Part shown: positions 8,553 through 19,606 of the stretch, in pieces
Numbering within the stretch: the first letter of the stretch is position 1
Layout of the letters: each line of letters begins with the position of its first letter
Assembly (NCBI RefSeq): GCF_000719095.1
Contig: NZ_JOEH01000007.1
Coordinates: 124,001 to 188,000, forward strand
DNA from: Streptacidiphilus jeojiense
GTDB taxonomy: Bacteria; Actinomycetota; Actinomycetes; Streptomycetales; Streptomycetaceae
DNA length: 64,000 nt
Direction: 5' to 3'
Notes under the pieces: model-generated
Told to the model about the DNA's origin: nothing
Database searches by the model: none
The model's input: the letters and a program-made list of their open reading frames with translations, nothing else
Made by a program: the position numbers and the translations under genes

Positions 8553-10583
8553 TCAGGCGTCGGCCGGTTCGCGCCAGGTCTGCTCCTCGTCCAGCAGCCG
8601 GTCGGCGATGCGCCGCATCGCGCCGTCCAGTTGCGCGCGGTCGGCCGGGTCGTCGCCGTCCCAGCCGTCCAGCTGGGTCCCGAGCCAGGCGAGCCACGCG
8701 GTGGTGAGCCGCTCGACCTCGGTGTGGCCGTCGGGCGTCAGCGAGAGCCGGTCGTCGTCCAGTCGGGCGTAGCCGGCCCGGGAGACCCCGGTGAAGGCCG
8801 GTTCCAGCACCTCGGCGGGCATGTGGTGGGCGCTGGCGACCTCGGTGACCGAGGTCCCGCCCCGGGCCCGGGTGCGCCAGTGGATCTGGCCCAGCGCCCA
8901 GGCCTGACCGGGTGTCAGCCGGGTGCCGGAATCGGCCAGGATCTGCCGGGCCGCCTGCGGGCCGGCCTTGCGCAGCACCCGGGAGACGGCGCGCTCCAGC
9001 TGCTGGTCCGAGTCGGTGCCGTCCGGGGCCGAGAAGCCGTCGCCGATGTCGCCGGCGCCGGCCCGGGAGCTGTCGCGCAGCGGGACCTCCTTGAGGAAGA
9101 GGGCGATGACGAAGCCGGCCAGGGCGACCAGGACCACCCACCGGAACACGAAGTTGATGGTGTCGGCGTAGGCGTCGATGATTGGGGCCGCCTTGTCCGG
9201 CGGAAGTGCGTGCAGCAGTTTGGGGCTGAGGGCCGCGGCCGGCGGCACGGTCGGGACCTTGGCCAGGGCCTTGGCCAGGTTGGGGGTGAACTGGTCGGTG
9301 TACAGGGTGCCGAACACCGCCGTGCCCACCGAGCTGCCGAGGGTGCGGAAGAAGGTGACGCCCGAGGTGGCGGTGCCCATCTCGTGGTAGGCGACGGTGT
9401 TCTGCACCGCGATGGTCAGCACCTGCATGGCGGAGCCAATGCCCAGACCCAGCACGAGCATGTAGAGCGACTCCAGCCACACCCCGGTGCCGCGCCCCAT
9501 CGTGGACATCAGGAACAGGCCCACGGCCATCACCGCGGTGCCGACGATGGGGAAGATCTTGTAGCGTCCGGTGCGGCCCACCACCACCCCGGACACCATC
9601 GAGGTCGCCAGCAGGCCGCCCACCAGCGGCAGCGTCCGCACTCCGGACACGGTGGCCGAGACGCCGTCGACGAACTGCAGGTAGGTCGGCAGGTAGGTCA
9701 TCGAGCCGAGCATGGCGAAGCCGACGATGAAGCTGAGCGCCGAGCAGACCGTGAACACCGGGTTGCGGAACAGGTGCATCGGCAGCATCGGCTCGGTCGC
9801 GCGGAGTTCGACGAACACGAAGGCCGTCAGCAGCAGCACCGAGGCGACGAACAGGCCGATGATGGTGGCCGAGCCCCAGGCGTACTCGTTGCCGCCCCAG
9901 GACAGGCCCAGGATCAGCGCCGAGGCGCCCAGCGCCACCAGCACGATCCCGGCGTAGTCGATCAGCGGCTTGGCCGCGGACCTGACCGAGGGGATGTAGC
10001 GGGCGGTCATCGCCAGCATCACCACCGCGACCGGGATGTTGACGTAGAAGCACCAGCGCCAGGACAGGTGGTCGGTGAACAGCCCGCCCAGGGTCGGGCC
10101 GAGCACGGTGGTCACGCCGAAGACCGCGCCCAGCGCTCCCTGGTACTTGCCGCGCTCGCGCAGCGGGATCACGTCCGCGATCAGCGCCTGCGCGGTGACC
10201 ATCAGCCCGCCGCCGCCGATGCCCTGCACGGCGCGGGCGGCGATCAGCATCAGCATCCCGTTGGAGACGCCGGCGACCACCGAGCCCGCGACGAACACCA
10301 CCGCGGCGATCTGGAACACCACCCGGCGGCCGAACAGGTCGCCGAACTTGCCGACCAGCACCGTGGAGACGGTCTCCGCCAGCAGGTACGCGGTCACCAC
10401 CCAGGACATGTGCCCGCTGCCGCCGAGGTCGTCGACGATGGTGGGCAGCGCGGTGGACACAATGGTCTGGTCCAGGGCCGCGAGCAGCATCCCCAGCGTG
10501 ATCGTCACGAAGATGACGTTCATCTGACGCCGGCTCAACGGCGCCCTCTCGGCCGCGGTCGCCGCAGCGACGGTAGTGGTCAT
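8553..10583 (-). CDS. MFS drug exporter, DHA2-type, 14 helices, with C-terminal winged-helix-like extension
   Basis: A protein of 676 residues. The first ~505 form a 14-helix DHA2 major facilitator, with the motif LDQTIVSTALPTIV in helix 1 and GKFGDLFGRR (motif A) in loop 2-3. Such exporters use the proton gradient to expel antibiotics or other amphiphiles. The last ~170 residues are soluble and include SGTRLTPGQAWALGQIHWR and LSLTPDGHTEVERLTTAW. These resemble a MarR-like winged-helix fold, as in some actinobacterial members. The start is ATG 10583, with GGAG only 2 bases away; no clearly better start was found. No local regulator is adjacent. The substrate is unknown. Confidence 0.85.
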   Translation of the reverse strand: MTTTVAAATAAERAPLSRRQMNVIFVTITLGMLLAALDQTIVSTALPTIVDDLGGSGHMSWVVTAYLLAETVSTVLVGKFGDLFGRRVVFQIAAVVFVAGSVVAGVSNGMLMLIAARAVQGIGGGGLMVTAQALIADVIPLRERGKYQGALGAVFGVTTVLGPTLGGLFTDHLSWRWCFYVNIPVAVVMLAMTARYIPSVRSAAKPLIDYAGIVLVALGASALILGLSWGGNEYAWGSATIIGLFVASVLLLTAFVFVELRATEPMLPMHLFRNPVFTVCSALSFIVGFAMLGSMTYLPTYLQFVDGVSATVSGVRTLPLVGGLLATSMVSGVVVGRTGRYKIFPIVGTAVMAVGLFLMSTMGRGTGVWLESLYMLVLGLGIGSAMQVLTIAVQNTVAYHEMGTATSGVTFFRTLGSSVGTAVFGTLYTDQFTPNLAKALAKVPTVPPAAALSPKLLHALPPDKAAPIIDAYADTINFVFRWVVLVALAGFVIALFLKEVPLRDSSRAGAGDIGDGFSAPDGTDSDQQLERAVSRVLRKAGPQAARQILADSGTRLTPGQAWALGQIHWRTRARGGTSVTEVASAHHMPAEVLEPAFTGVSRAGYARLDDDRLSLTPDGHTEVERLTTAWLAWLGTQLDGWDGDDPADRAQLDGAMRRIADRLLDEEQTWREPADA

Positions 10584-10670
10584 CGCTCCACTATCGGGCC
10601 TGGCCCGGCTTCCGGACCCGGGACGTGCACCGGCGGCCCGGAACGTTCATCCCAATGGCAGGGCGGTGCC

Positions 10671-11375
10671 TCAGTCCGCGGGGCCGGAGGAGTCGCCGGG
10701 CTGGGGTGTGAGGCCCAGGCGCTGCTCGGCGGTCTCCCAGTCGGTCGCGATCGCCTTCTGGGCCGCGGCCAGGGTCACCTGTCCGTTGCAGATCGCGGTG
10801 TGCAGGCGGGTCTCCACCGCATCCTTGGGGTTGTTGGGCCCGGCTCCGGCCTTGTGGCCGGGAGAGGGCGGCTCCACCCAGAGGTTCCTGGGATCGTTGG
10901 GGTCGCCACCCAGCTGAAGACTGATCAGATGGTCGTACTCGGCGTCGTGGAGCGGGCCGGTGTAGCCGTAGGACTTGGCGTTGGCGGCCTTCTCCTTGTT
11001 GGTGATGCCCACCGGCGGTCGGATGGTGCCGGTGTAGCCGCCCTTGCGGCAGATGGTGGTCGCCAGCGTCGCCTGGGTGACCGCCGGGGACAGCGCGCCG
11101 GGGGTGCAGGCGGGGTCCGGCAGCGGCTGGCCGTGGTCGTACCCGACGTGGCAGGACCCGGCCGGCGGCTGGGCCTGGACCGTGTAGGTCTTCTGCGGCC
11201 CTGGCCCGTACGCCAGCGCGGCGCCGCTGTCCTGGTCGGCCGAGGTGCTGCCGGAGGCACTGCTACTGGGCCCGGCGGCGTCCACCGACACGCCGGAGTG
11301 GGCGTTGCAGCCGACCACGGCGGCCAGTGCGAACAGGACGGCGGCCCCGGCAAAGGGAGTACGACGGCGAATCAC
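10671..11375 (-). CDS. secreted lipoprotein with HNH-type nuclease motif
   Basis: A protein of 234 residues. It starts at GTG 11375 with GAGGA 8 bases upstream; an ATG at 11384 is the alternative. The N-terminus is RRRTPFAGAAVLFALAAVVGC, a lipoprotein signal whose lipobox cysteine is followed by a serine-rich linker. The C-terminal part holds EYDHLISLQLGG and DPRNLWVEP, the D-H and N residues of HNH/GmrSD-like nucleases. Cell-surface or secreted nucleases of this sort degrade extracellular DNA, although the activity is not demonstrated. A second secreted HNH-type gene is at 15385. It is divergent from the DUF6299 gene. Confidence 0.7.
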   Translation of the reverse strand: MIRRRTPFAGAAVLFALAAVVGCNAHSGVSVDAAGPSSSASGSTSADQDSGAALAYGPGPQKTYTVQAQPPAGSCHVGYDHGQPLPDPACTPGALSPAVTQATLATTICRKGGYTGTIRPPVGITNKEKAANAKSYGYTGPLHDAEYDHLISLQLGGDPNDPRNLWVEPPSPGHKAGAGPNNPKDAVETRLHTAICNGQVTLAAAQKAIATDWETAEQRLGLTPQPGDSSGPAD

Positions 11376-11534
11376 CTGAAACATCCTCACATATCGGGGC
11401 CCCGACGGGACCACCACCACGGTAGAGGACCAGCCGCCACCTGCACAGCAGCCGCTGAGACCGCGTCACCCGCGCGCCCTGGACCCATCTGGAGCAGGTT
11501 CCCGTAACCGGATCCGCCGCCCGCCGTTGCGTAG

Positions 11535-11981
<447 letters not shown>

Positions 11982-12017
11982 GGCCCCCACCGGGCGCGGG
12001 GCCGCCCGGCGACGACA

Positions 12018-12059
12018 CTGCCGTACGGACGGGCCGCCGCGGGCCCGTCCGTACGGCAG
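12018..12059. terminator. bidirectional hairpin terminator
   Basis: An 18-bp perfect stem (12018-12035 with 12042-12059) around a 6-base loop lies between the converging DUF6299 and GH27 genes. There is no T tract, as is common for actinobacterial terminators. Confidence 0.75.
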
Positions 12060-12070
12060 GTCGGTGCCGG

Positions 12071-14843
<2,773 letters not shown>

Positions 14844-14915
14844 CACTCCGTCATCGAAAAACCTGGGGTCTTCTTTGGGACGCCTGTGCGCGATGGGACT
14901 GGGCAGGCGACCGGT

Positions 14916-15239
14916 ATGGCTGAAGCACGCATCGAAGAGGACCCCGGGCGCATCGACCCGGACGACATGGCAGCGATCATCGGCGCCCTGGACTCCATCG
15001 CGGTCACCGCCGAGACCGAACCCTCCCCCACCACCGACACCGCACAGGACTGGACGCTGACGCTGCACTGGCTGCAGAACGGCCCGGTGTCCAGCGACAC
15101 CGAGGCAGCGCTCCCACAGATCCTGACGCGGATCCGCGAGCACTACACCCTCAAGGGCGCCACCCCTCCGGCGCGCCTGGAACTGCACGACAGCGACCAC
15201 CACATCCTGGCCACCGTCACCCCGCCCGGCGCTCCCTGA
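14916..15239 (+). CDS. hypothetical protein, 107 residues
   Basis: I do not recognise a family. The start chosen is ATG 14916 (MAEARIEEDPGRIDPDDMA); an ATG 30 bases earlier is possible, and neither has a strong ribosome site. The protein is acidic, without signal or membrane segments. Its C-terminal half (ARLELHDSDHHILATVT) looks like a small alpha/beta domain. Third-position GC is high throughout, supporting translation. It follows DUF899 by about 70 bases and ends before a strong hairpin, so the two may form a transcription unit. Confidence 0.5.
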   Translation: MAEARIEEDPGRIDPDDMAAIIGALDSIAVTAETEPSPTTDTAQDWTLTLHWLQNGPVSSDTEAALPQILTRIREHYTLKGATPPARLELHDSDHHILATVTPPGAP

Positions 15240-15244
15240 CCCCC

Positions 15245-15292
15245 GTCGGGCCCGGTGCGCCGCGCAACCGCCTGCGGCGCGCCGGGCCCGAC
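15245..15292 (+). terminator. hairpin terminator after the 107-residue gene
   Basis: A 19-bp stem (15245-15263 with 15274-15292) has a single mismatch and a 10-base loop. It starts 6 bases after the stop codon and has no T tract. Confidence 0.7.
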
Positions 15293-15384
15293 TGGAGGCG
15301 GCCGGTCCGGGTAGGCGCACGCGGAAGACGGCTACCGCACACCACGGTGAGCGGTCGTCAGCAGGCCGGCAGAAGGGGATGTGC

Positions 15385-16113
15385 GTGAAGCGCAGCAGGA
15401 CAGCAACGGCGGTGACGTCGCTCCTGGTGGCGGGGCTGGTCGGCCTGACGGGCTGCCAGAAGCCGCTGGTAGGTGCAGCCCCGGCGCAGACCTCGCCGCC
15501 GGCCGCCGGCCAGGACGCAGTCAGCGGGTCCGCCGGCGCCGCCCTGAACCGCCTGCCGGTCCGTGCGGCCGGGACCATGAGCGGTTACAACCGACTGGCC
15601 TTCGGCGCCGCCTGGACCGACGACGTTGACGACGTGGACGGGCACAACGGCTGCGACACCCGCGACGACATCCTGGCCCTGTACCTGACCCGGATCACCT
15701 ACCGCTCCGGTCACTGCATCGTCGCCTCCGGAACGCTGCACGACCCCTACACCGGCAGGACCATCGACTTCGTGCGCGGACCGAAGTCCACCGTCATCCA
15801 GATCGACCATGTGGTGGCCCTGGGCAACGCCTGGACCAGCGGCGCCTCCCGGCTGACCGCCACCCAGCGCAAGGACCTCGCCGAGGACCCCCTGGAACTG
15901 CTGCCCGTCGACGGCCCCACCAACGAGGCCAAGGGCGACGGCGACGCCTCGCAGTGGCTCCCCCCGCAGGCCGGCTACCACTGCTCCTACGTCGCCCGCC
16001 AGATCGCCGTCAAGACCAAGTACCACCTGTCGGTCACCGCACCGGAGAGGTCCGCGATGCAGCACGTCCTCACCACCTGCCCGAAGCAGGGCCTGCCCGT
16101 GGAACCCAGGTAG
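15385..16113 (+). CDS. secreted lipoprotein nuclease, HNH/DUF1524 (GmrSD C-terminal-like)
   Basis: A protein of 242 residues from GTG 15385, with GGGGA 5 bases upstream; an ATG at 15379 is the alternative. The N-terminus (KRSRTATAVTSLLVAGLVGLTGC) is a lipoprotein signal. The mature part has IQIDHVVALGNAWTSG and NEAKGDGDASQWLPP, the His-Asn-Lys pattern of DUF1524-type HNH endonucleases. It also has paired cysteines (HNGCDT, GHCIVA, YHCSY), suggesting disulfides in an exported enzyme. Probable role: extracellular non-specific nuclease for nutrient scavenging or competition. It is related in type, but not closely, to the gene at 10671. Confidence 0.8.
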   Translation: MKRSRTATAVTSLLVAGLVGLTGCQKPLVGAAPAQTSPPAAGQDAVSGSAGAALNRLPVRAAGTMSGYNRLAFGAAWTDDVDDVDGHNGCDTRDDILALYLTRITYRSGHCIVASGTLHDPYTGRTIDFVRGPKSTVIQIDHVVALGNAWTSGASRLTATQRKDLAEDPLELLPVDGPTNEAKGDGDASQWLPPQAGYHCSYVARQIAVKTKYHLSVTAPERSAMQHVLTTCPKQGLPVEPR

Positions 16114-16221
16114 CGAAGCCCCCGACACCTCGCGCGATCGGCACCGCGTCGCGGACGACTACGCATAACTGACACACGTTCGGGCACACGCTTCGCGCGG
16201 GCGCCTCACACCCCCGCACCA

Positions 16222-16261
16222 GCGGCCCTCCGCCGCCCCGCCCGTGGGCCCGGAGGGCCGC
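16222..16261. terminator. hairpin between converging genes
   Basis: An 11-bp perfect stem (16222-16232 with 16251-16261) around an 18-base GC-rich loop lies between the convergent HNH nuclease and phosphotransferase genes. Confidence 0.5.
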
Positions 16262-16280
16262 GCCCGGACCTGACCGCGGT

Positions 16281-17018
16281 TCAAGAAGCGCGCAGCGCTT
16301 CGTCGAAGGCGGCGCGGTGGGTGTGGGTGTGGGCGTGTTCGCGGTGGGACCAGGCGACCCGTTCGGCGATCTGGGCGCTGGTGGCGGGCGTCGGACCGGT
16401 TGCGTCGCGGCGGTCCTGCCACCAGCGGGCGTTGCGGAGTTGGCTGTCGAGGACCGCGTCCGGCAGCAGGCGGCGCTCGGGAGCGGTCAGCCCGTAGGCG
16501 TCGGCCAGCAGCCGCACCTGGGCGGCCTGGGCGTGGGCGGGCGGGGCGGTGGGCCTGGAGCTGATGCACCAGGTCCAGGCCAGGTAGCCGACATCGGTCA
16601 GGGCTTCGCCGGGCGCGGCCTGGTCGTAGTCGATGAACGCGACGGGACGGCCCTCGCGGAAGACGCAGTTGTTGGGTCCCGGATCGCCGTGGCAGACCAG
16701 CGGTTGGGGTGCGGCCAGGCTGCTGCCGCGGGTGGCGTCGTGCAGCGCCCGCAGCAGCGTGCCGGCGGCGGCGACCTGCCCGTCGGTCCAGGTCCGGAAC
16801 CGCTCCGGGACGTGGCTGGGCAGGTAGCTGAGGATGTCACGGCCCTGCTGGTCGCGGCCCAGGTGGCGCGGCGCACCGTCGAAGCCCTGACGCTCCAGGT
16901 GCCGCAGCAGGTCCGCGACGAATCCGGAGGCCGCCGAGGCCGGCCGGCGTACCGTGTCGCCGACGCGCACCACGCCCGGGGTGATCCGACCGCCCGACAG
17001 CGCTACTTCGGCTTCCAC
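16281..17018 (-). CDS. APH-family phosphotransferase (aminoglycoside phosphotransferase fold)
   Basis: A protein of 245 residues with the kinase-like APH signature. The catalytic loop is CHGDPGPNNCVF near residue 115, followed by the metal-binding AFIDYDQAAPGE. The family phosphorylates small alcohols such as aminoglycosides, choline, homoserine or sugars. Many actinobacterial members have no known substrate, so antibiotic resistance should not be assumed. The GTG at 17018 (start VEAEVALSGG) was chosen because similarity begins there and the frame upstream reads antisense to other sequence; its ribosome site is weak. Length is somewhat short for APH (often 260-330), lacking part of the N-lobe. 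Confidence 0.75.
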   Translation of the reverse strand: MEAEVALSGGRITPGVVRVGDTVRRPASAASGFVADLLRHLERQGFDGAPRHLGRDQQGRDILSYLPSHVPERFRTWTDGQVAAAGTLLRALHDATRGSSLAAPQPLVCHGDPGPNNCVFREGRPVAFIDYDQAAPGEALTDVGYLAWTWCISSRPTAPPAHAQAAQVRLLADAYGLTAPERRLLPDAVLDSQLRNARWWQDRRDATGPTPATSAQIAERVAWSHREHAHTHTHRAAFDEALRAS

Positions 17019-17125
17019 GGCCCCATCATGCACCGGCCCGGCATCGGCCCATGCCGGCCCTTTCGTCCAGCGCCCCGAGACTGCCTCGGCGCCGGCGGCC
17101 ACCGGCGGGCCGGGCTCACCGCCGG

Positions 17126-17325
17126 GCGCGCTGGACGGCGTCACCGAGCGTGAGCGGGAGGTGCTCACCCCGGTCGGCCGGGGCCTGTCCAACGGCGAGA
17201 TCGCCACGGAGCTGTTCATCAGTCCGGCCACCGCCAAGGCCCATGAGGCCGAGCCGCCGCGCCGCGGATCCGGTGACTCTGCGGCTCCGACTTGTTGGCC
17301 CGCACCGGCGGGGTCAGGCTGATCT
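17126..17325 (+). pseudogene. remnant of a LuxR-type helix-turn-helix response regulator
   Basis: Translated from about 17126, the frame reads VTEREREVLTPVGRGLSNGEIATELF, then ISPATAKAH. This is the start of a NarL/LuxR DNA-binding domain, recognition helix included. Family members continue with VSRLL and ARDRVQLVV; here the frame instead reads EAEPPRRGSG. In the next frame over, AADPVTLRLRLVG resembles the missing continuation, so a frameshift or small deletion occurred near 17240-17255. No receiver domain is present upstream. It occupies the 343-base gap between the APH and PP2C genes. Confidence 0.6.
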
Positions 17326-17361
17326 CATGCAGCCAGGGAGCCGAGCCAACGGAGCGCAGCC

Positions 17362-19536
17362 ATGAAGCGGCCCGCCGACCTCGCGGCGGGTCCCGATCTG
17401 GTGGCCGACATGTTCGCGCACGCGCCGGTGCTCTTCGCCCTGCTCAGCGGTCCCGAGCATCTGCTCACGGGGGCCAACGACGCCTTCTTCGAGGCCATCG
17501 GGGTGGGGCGGGACCGCCGGCTGCTGGGCCGTCCGATCGTGGAGGTCGTGCCCGAGCTGGTGCACCAGGGGCTGACCGGCCTGGTCGACGGGGTCTACCG
17601 GGACGGCGCACCGTTCGTGGCGCACACCGCCGAGGTCCTGCTCGGACCGACCGGCAAGTCACGGCTGCGGTACTTCGACTTCAGCCTGGAACCACGTCTG
17701 GACCAGACCGGGCAGATCCAGGGCGTGGTCTTCGTCGCCGTGGACGTCACCCGCCAGCGCGCCGCCCACAAGATGGCCGCCGAGCAGCAGGTGCTGCTGG
17801 AACAGATCGCCCGGGACGCGCCGCTGGCCGAGGTCCTGGACGGCATGTGCCGCGCCATCGAGAAGATCTCGCCCAAGGTGCTCAGTTCGGTGCTGCTGCT
17901 GGACCCGTCGGGGCAGCGGTTGGTGCACGGGGCCGCCCCCAGCCTGCCCGACTTCTACAACGAGGCCATCGACGGCAGCCCGATCGGTCCGGTGGAGGGC
18001 TCCTGCGGCACCGCCGCGTACCGGCGCGAGATGGTGGTGGTCGACGACATCGCCACCGATCCGCTGTGGGCCTCCTACCTGGATCTGGCCAAGCGGGCCG
18101 GGCTCGCGGCCTGCTGGTCCTCGCCCATCATCTCCAGCTCCGGTGAACTGCTGGGCACCTTCGCCATGTACCACCGCACGCCGCAGCTGCTGCGCGAGGA
18201 CGACCTGGACCTCAGCATCGTCTTCACCCGCACCGCCGCCCTGGCCATCGAGCGCCACCGGGCCGAGCAGGCGCGGCGCCGGGCGCACGAGAGCGAGCAG
18301 GCGCTGAGCTCCGACCTGGCGTTCGTGCTGGAGACCAGCACCGCGGTCAGCGAGGAGGCCCACTACCCGCAGAACCTGCAGCGGCTGGCCCGGCTGGCGG
18401 TGCCGGCCCTGGGGCCGGTCTGCGTCATCGACGTGCTGGAGGGCGGCCGGATCCGCCGGGTTGCCGTCGCGGTGGCGCCGAACCTGCCGGAACGGGTCGA
18501 GGCGCTGCTGGCGGCCGAGGAGCCGGGGCGGCTGGGGGCGTCCCCGGTGGGACGGGTGCTGGCCGGCGGTGCCGGCGAGACGGTGACCTCCGCTCCCCCG
18601 GGGCCGTGGCAGGAGCTGGGCCTGCCCATCACCGCGCAGGTCTGCGTCCCGCTCACCGCCCGCGGGCACACCTTCGGCGTGCTCAGCCTGGCGGCCACCG
18701 CCGACCGGCCGCTGGACGACCGCACCATCGCCCTGGCCGAGGAGCTCGCCCGCACCGCCGCGGCCGGCGCCGAGACCACCCGCCAGCACGACCAGCGGGC
18801 CCGGCTGGCCCGCGACCTGCAGGCGGGGCTGCTGCTGGCCGCGCTGCCCGAGGTGCCGGGGGCGCAGCTGGCCGCCTCCTACCGGCCCGCGGGCGAGGGG
18901 CTGGACATCGGCGGCGACTTCTACGACGTCTTCCCGCTGCCCGGCGACTGGTGGGGGCTGGTCATCGGGGACGTCTGCGGCCGCGGCGCCTACGCGGCGA
19001 CCACCACCGCGCTGGTGCGCAACACCGCCCGCGCGGTGGCCCCGCTGCTGGCCACCCCGAGCGCGGTGGCGGAGGCGATCAACGACGCCCTGCTGGCCCG
19101 GGCGGACGGCGGCGAGAGCTTCGTCACCCTGATCTACGCCGAACTGCGGCGCACCCGCGACGGGATCGCGGTGAGCATGGTGCGGGCCGGGCACCCGCCG
19201 CCGCTGCTGCGCCGCGCCGACGGCACCGTCAGCAGTCCCAGCCCGGCCGGCCAGCTGCTCGGGGTCTCCTCCGACCCGGAGCTGGTGCTGGAGGTGTTCA
19301 CCGTGGACGACGGGGACAGCCTGGTGCTGGTGACCGACGGGATCCTGGAGGCCCGCGACCCGGCCGGCACGTTCTTCGGGGAGGAGCGCCTGGCCGAGGC
19401 CCTGCGCGCGACCGCCGGGGTCACCGACGCGCAGCAGATCCTGGACGCGGTCACCGACGCCGTCGACGCCTTCACCGGCGGCTTCACCGACGACGACCAG
19501 GCCGCGCTGGTCCTGGTCGCCCGGCAGCTGCGCTGA
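17362..19536 (+). CDS. PAS-GAF-GAF-PP2C (SpoIIE-type) serine phosphatase
   Basis: A protein of 724 residues from ATG 17362, with GGAG 7 bases upstream. Domains in order: PAS at about 20-130; GAF at about 145-300 (SCGTAAYRRE, DIATDPLW); a second GAF-like domain at about 335-480; and a SpoIIE/PP2C phosphatase at 505-723. The last contains DIGGDFYDVF, GDVCGRGAYAA, VTDGILEARD and DDDQAALVLV, which hold the metal-binding aspartates. Such proteins dephosphorylate STAS anti-sigma antagonists in response to signals sensed by PAS/GAF, releasing a sigma factor. The STAS gene at 8067 is a candidate substrate, though 9 kb away. There is no membrane segment. Confidence 0.88.
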   Translation: MKRPADLAAGPDLVADMFAHAPVLFALLSGPEHLLTGANDAFFEAIGVGRDRRLLGRPIVEVVPELVHQGLTGLVDGVYRDGAPFVAHTAEVLLGPTGKSRLRYFDFSLEPRLDQTGQIQGVVFVAVDVTRQRAAHKMAAEQQVLLEQIARDAPLAEVLDGMCRAIEKISPKVLSSVLLLDPSGQRLVHGAAPSLPDFYNEAIDGSPIGPVEGSCGTAAYRREMVVVDDIATDPLWASYLDLAKRAGLAACWSSPIISSSGELLGTFAMYHRTPQLLREDDLDLSIVFTRTAALAIERHRAEQARRRAHESEQALSSDLAFVLETSTAVSEEAHYPQNLQRLARLAVPALGPVCVIDVLEGGRIRRVAVAVAPNLPERVEALLAAEEPGRLGASPVGRVLAGGAGETVTSAPPGPWQELGLPITAQVCVPLTARGHTFGVLSLAATADRPLDDRTIALAEELARTAAAGAETTRQHDQRARLARDLQAGLLLAALPEVPGAQLAASYRPAGEGLDIGGDFYDVFPLPGDWWGLVIGDVCGRGAYAATTTALVRNTARAVAPLLATPSAVAEAINDALLARADGGESFVTLIYAELRRTRDGIAVSMVRAGHPPPLLRRADGTVSSPSPAGQLLGVSSDPELVLEVFTVDDGDSLVLVTDGILEARDPAGTFFGEERLAEALRATAGVTDAQQILDAVTDAVDAFTGGFTDDDQAALVLVARQLR

Positions 19537-19606
19537 CCGCCGGGATCCGTACGTACACGACCCCCCGGGGTCGGGGCGCGGTGCGGTCGGATGAGAGACT
19601 GCGCCG

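Noticed and set aside
8631..11507. Rightward 958-codon open frame opposite the MFS exporter
   Set aside because: It is rich in H, Q, G and R, the composition produced by antisense reading of a high-GC gene, and has no family match.
14875..15060. Alternative short frame overlapping the 107-residue gene
   Set aside because: Proline/threonine-rich out-of-frame reading without a ribosome site.
16281..17018. Antibiotic resistance gene
   Set aside because: The APH fold is shared by many kinases of unknown substrate, and no resistance-specific motif or context is visible.
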